From DATJZH01 sp035499215 (lineage in GTDB: Bacteria; Actinomycetota; Actinomycetes; Streptosporangiales; Streptosporangiaceae): 23,217 bases of DNA. Each line of letters begins with the position of its first letter. The stretch's first letter is position 1. Below, piece by piece: positions 21,218-23,217 of the stretch. A program made the translations under genes and the position numbers. Location: contig DATJZH010000287.1 of assembly GCA_035499215.1 (NCBI GenBank), positions 1 to 23,217 of the forward strand, in the 5' to 3' direction. Below the pieces are notes generated by a model. It made no database searches. It was not told the DNA's origin and saw only the letters and a program-made list of their open reading frames with translations.

Positions 21218-21981
21218 CTGCGGCGGACTACCGGGCGGCGGCCGGGGACGCTGACCGGCTGAAGGCCGAGGCGATCACCGCCTACCGGGGCGCCGACCAC
21301 GGCCGGGCGCTGATGCTCATAGGCCAGTGCCAGGGCATTGCCCCCGAGCGCGAGGCGGAGTGGCAGAACGCGCTGCGGGTGATCGCAGCCGCAGCCCCTG
21401 ACGGCCGGGCAGCCAGGGCCGGGGCCTCCGCAGGGCAGCACCCGGGCACGGCCGGGGGCAGCGACGGCAGCCGGGCCGGGCCGGACGCGGCGCGGATACC
21501 CGATGCGGCCCGGATGGTGCAGGTGTGCCTGCCGGAGCCGCCGGCGACGTTCGGCCTGGCGATCGAGGACGGCAGGGTGGCCGGGGCGGCGCCGATCGCA
21601 CGGTGGGCGGCCGGGAGGCCGGAAGCTGAGGTCAGGGCGTACTACGAGCGGCGGGGCGCGACCTTCCGGCAGGTGCCGGCGGCACCGCCGCCCGGCCGGG
21701 GCCTGGCCGGGCAGACCGCCGCGCGGCTGAGGGCGGCCGGGATCTCGCCGGACGATCCTGCGCTGGAGCGGATCCGGGCGCACAACGCCATAGCCGGGGC
21801 ACGCCAGCCGGCGTCGCGGGTGACTGAGCGGGCGCCGCGTACTGATCCGACACTCCAGTCGACCATCTGGAGCCAGCTCCGGCAGGCCGGCGAGGAGCCG
21901 GGCCGGCTGCCGGGCGCATATGAGCCGTGGCGGTCCGGGCAGGCGCAGGCATCCCGCGAGCCCGAGTCGGAGCTGGGCTGA
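21214..21981 (+). CDS. Hypothetical protein before the Prim-Pol
   Basis: The 255-residue product begins MTAADYRAAAGDADRLKAEA. It has an N-terminal helical region, a disordered Gly/Ala/Asp stretch at about 65-95, and a segment around 100-145 (MVQVCLPEPPATFGLAIEDG, ARWAAGRPEAEVRAYYERRG) that looks folded. The start overlaps the previous stop, and its TGA overlaps the Prim-Pol ATG by one base (21981). I do not recognise it. Its position suggests a partner in replication. Confidence 0.65.
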   Translation: MTAADYRAAAGDADRLKAEAITAYRGADHGRALMLIGQCQGIAPEREAEWQNALRVIAAAAPDGRAARAGASAGQHPGTAGGSDGSRAGPDAARIPDAARMVQVCLPEPPATFGLAIEDGRVAGAAPIARWAAGRPEAEVRAYYERRGATFRQVPAAPPPGRGLAGQTAARLRAAGISPDDPALERIRAHNAIAGARQPASRVTERAPRTDPTLQSTIWSQLRQAGEEPGRLPGAYEPWRSGQAQASREPESELG

Positions 21982-23081
21982 TGACCCGGCAGATGGGCCC
22001 GGCGGAGCGGGCCGCGCACCAGTACGCGGATACGGGCTGGCCAGTGTTCGGATTGGTGCCCGGCGAGAAAAGCCCGGTCACCCGGCACGGCTTCCTGGAC
22101 GCGACCACCGGGCACCGGGAGATCGAGCGGACCTGGGCCCGGAACCCGGACCGCAACGTCGGCATAGCCACCGGGGCGCCCGGCCCGGACGTGGTCGACG
22201 TCGACCACCACGGCGAGGCCGGATCCGGCTACGCGGCGTGGAACCAGCTGCAGCGCGCCGGGCTGGTCCGCGATCCGAAGGCGATCGTGTCGACGCCCTC
22301 GGGCGGGCTGCACGCCTATTTCGCCGGGACGTCCCAGCGGTCGGGGAGCCTTCCGGGCCGCCATCTCGACTGGCGGGCCGCGGGCGGCTACGTGGCCGCC
22401 CCGCCGTCCCGCGTGGGCGGGCGGCCCTACGAGGAGGTCATCGAGCACCGGGCCAGCAGCGCCACGGTCGATTTCAGCGCGATCCGGGGACTGCTGGAGC
22501 CAGTCAGGGACCGGCAGGCGCAGCAGTGGCAGCAGGACGGGCGCCCGCGGGATCTCGGCCACCTGGCGGCATGGGTCGCCGGGCAGGCCGAGGGGAACCG
22601 CAACGGCGGCCTGTACTGGGCCGCCTGCCGGGCCGCCGAGGCCGGCGACGCCACGGCGCTGGACGCAATCAGGGAGGCAGCCCTCGCGGCCGGGCTGGGC
22701 GAGCGCGAGGCCGGGCGGACCATCGCCAGCGCGCTCCGCACCGCAGACCGCGGACGGCCGCAGATCCAGATCACCCTGCCCGGCACCCGCCGGCGGGAAG
22801 CCGCCGGGGCGGCAGCGCAAGGGAACAGCACCACCAGAGAGGACAGGGCAGTGAGCATCAGGGGCGCGATCAGGGACAGGGCAGCGCAGATCAGCCAGGC
22901 CGCACGCCCCGCCGCCGGGCGGCAGCCGGGACAAGACCGGGCACGCGCCGCCGGGCAGGCGGAGCCGGACAGCGGGAAGACCCGGGCGGCGGGGCGCTAC
23001 GGGCCGGGCGGGAGCGGCAGCCGGGAAGCGGAGGCATTCTGGGCCGGCGGCTTCCCGCCCGATAACGAGCATGAGCGGTGA
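21981..23081 (+). CDS. Primase/polymerase N-terminal domain protein (Prim-Pol)
   Basis: The 366-residue product starts MTRQMGPAERAAHQYADTGW and belongs to the bifunctional DNA primase/polymerase (AEP) family common on actinomycete elements and phages. Visible motifs are WPVFGLVPGEKSPVTRHGFL, NVGIATG, the metal motif VVDVDHH (D73, D75), STPSGGLHAYF (H111) and GYVAAPPSRVGGRPYE. The C-terminal part (about 195-260) is helical. The last 100 residues are low-complexity, and no helicase domain is attached. The start overlaps the previous stop. The TGA at 23079-23081 coincides with the first bases of the IS3-type element, so the protein may be truncated by that insertion. Confidence 0.88.
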   Translation: MTRQMGPAERAAHQYADTGWPVFGLVPGEKSPVTRHGFLDATTGHREIERTWARNPDRNVGIATGAPGPDVVDVDHHGEAGSGYAAWNQLQRAGLVRDPKAIVSTPSGGLHAYFAGTSQRSGSLPGRHLDWRAAGGYVAAPPSRVGGRPYEEVIEHRASSATVDFSAIRGLLEPVRDRQAQQWQQDGRPRDLGHLAAWVAGQAEGNRNGGLYWAACRAAEAGDATALDAIREAALAAGLGEREAGRTIASALRTADRGRPQIQITLPGTRRREAAGAAAQGNSTTREDRAVSIRGAIRDRAAQISQAARPAAGRQPGQDRARAAGQAEPDSGKTRAAGRYGPGGSGSREAEAFWAGGFPPDNEHER

Positions 23082-23217
23082 AAGGTTCCGGTGATCTTGG
23101 AGGCTCCTGACCTGGGGAAGGTAGGGAGTCATGACCGAGTCCACGAGCAGGAGCAAGTCGTCCCCGCACCGGTACCCGCCGGAGCTGCGGGAGCGGGCGG
23201 TGCGACTGGTCCGCGAG
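23079..23217 (+). mobile_element. IS3-type insertion sequence, left end (runs out of window)
   Basis: The element appears to begin with TGAAAGGTTCCGGTGATCTT, comparable to the left remnant at 832 onward, and is followed about 30 bases later by an orfA start. Many IS3 ends begin with TG. The right end and any target duplication are outside the window, so the exact left boundary is inferred. Confidence 0.65.
23131..23217 (+). CDS. IS3-family transposase OrfA, 5' part
   Basis: ATG 23131 opens MTESTSRSKSSPHRYPPELR followed by ERAVRLVRE, the N-terminus of the helix-turn-helix OrfA protein of IS3-family elements, which is made separately and fused by frameshift to the catalytic OrfB. Only 29 codons are in the window. 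AAGGTAGGGAGTC before the ATG supplies a ribosome binding site. Confidence 0.8.
   Translation, partial: MTESTSRSKSSPHRYPPELRERAVRLVRE

Overview
The window is very GC-rich, with strong G/C bias at third codon positions. It carries several actinomycete-typical families (WhiB-like, DUF2637-like, histidine-kinase-type ATPase without a receiver, leaderless starts behind TAnnnT boxes). It most likely comes from a filamentous actinomycete (Streptomycetales, Streptosporangiales or a relative) and consists mainly of a conjugative or mobilizable element. No rRNA, tRNA or CRISPR array was seen. No intact integrase, VirB4-like ATPase or partition gene lies inside the window.

Left edge (1-2560): the 3' part of a chromosomal-type gene with an OmpA-like C-terminal domain is followed by a graveyard of mobile-element fragments. 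These are an IS3-type left end with the first codons of orfA, a frameshifted serine recombinase, a TPR fragment, a fragment that may come from a plasmid-replication-type protein, and a Tn3-type transposase fragment. Region 2570-5423 holds mostly leftward genes of unknown function: a single-pass membrane protein, a possible small ORF cluster, and two cysteine-containing proteins.

Transfer core (5424-19277): a 400-bp non-coding stretch is purine-rich on the + strand and full of short direct repeats. It lies immediately before a 1.67-kilo-residue TrwC-type relaxase-helicase and is the best oriT candidate. Next come a DUF5710/HNH-like gene with its own promoter, a hairpin, and a leftward XRE regulator/HD-hydrolase pair that overlaps by ATGA. 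A leftward GntR-type repressor then faces a rightward operon of six genes joined by stop/start overlaps: a ribbon-helix-helix protein, an ATPase of the anti-sigma type, a DUF2637-like membrane protein, a TraG/VirD4-type coupling protein and two accessory proteins.

Replication and regulatory module (19278-23081): a 316-bp leader with a long inverted repeat precedes ssb. After a hairpin comes a six-gene overlapping operon: a small protein, a WhiB-like protein with two extra HTH-like repeats, two tiny proteins, a hypothetical protein, and a short archaeo-eukaryotic-type primase/polymerase. The stop codon of the last gene coincides with the first bases of a second IS3-type element, whose orfA runs out of the window.

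The parts read as one system. The GntR and XRE proteins plus short operators control transfer. The relaxase (with the RHH protein as possible accessory factor) nicks and unwinds DNA, the coupling protein moves it, and SSB plus the Prim-Pol convert or protect incoming single strands. A promoter-like motif (GTCAGTAC-N7-TACCCT) occurs both before the unknown leftward cluster at 3.7 kb and before the HNH-like gene at 10.9 kb, which suggests a shared regulon.
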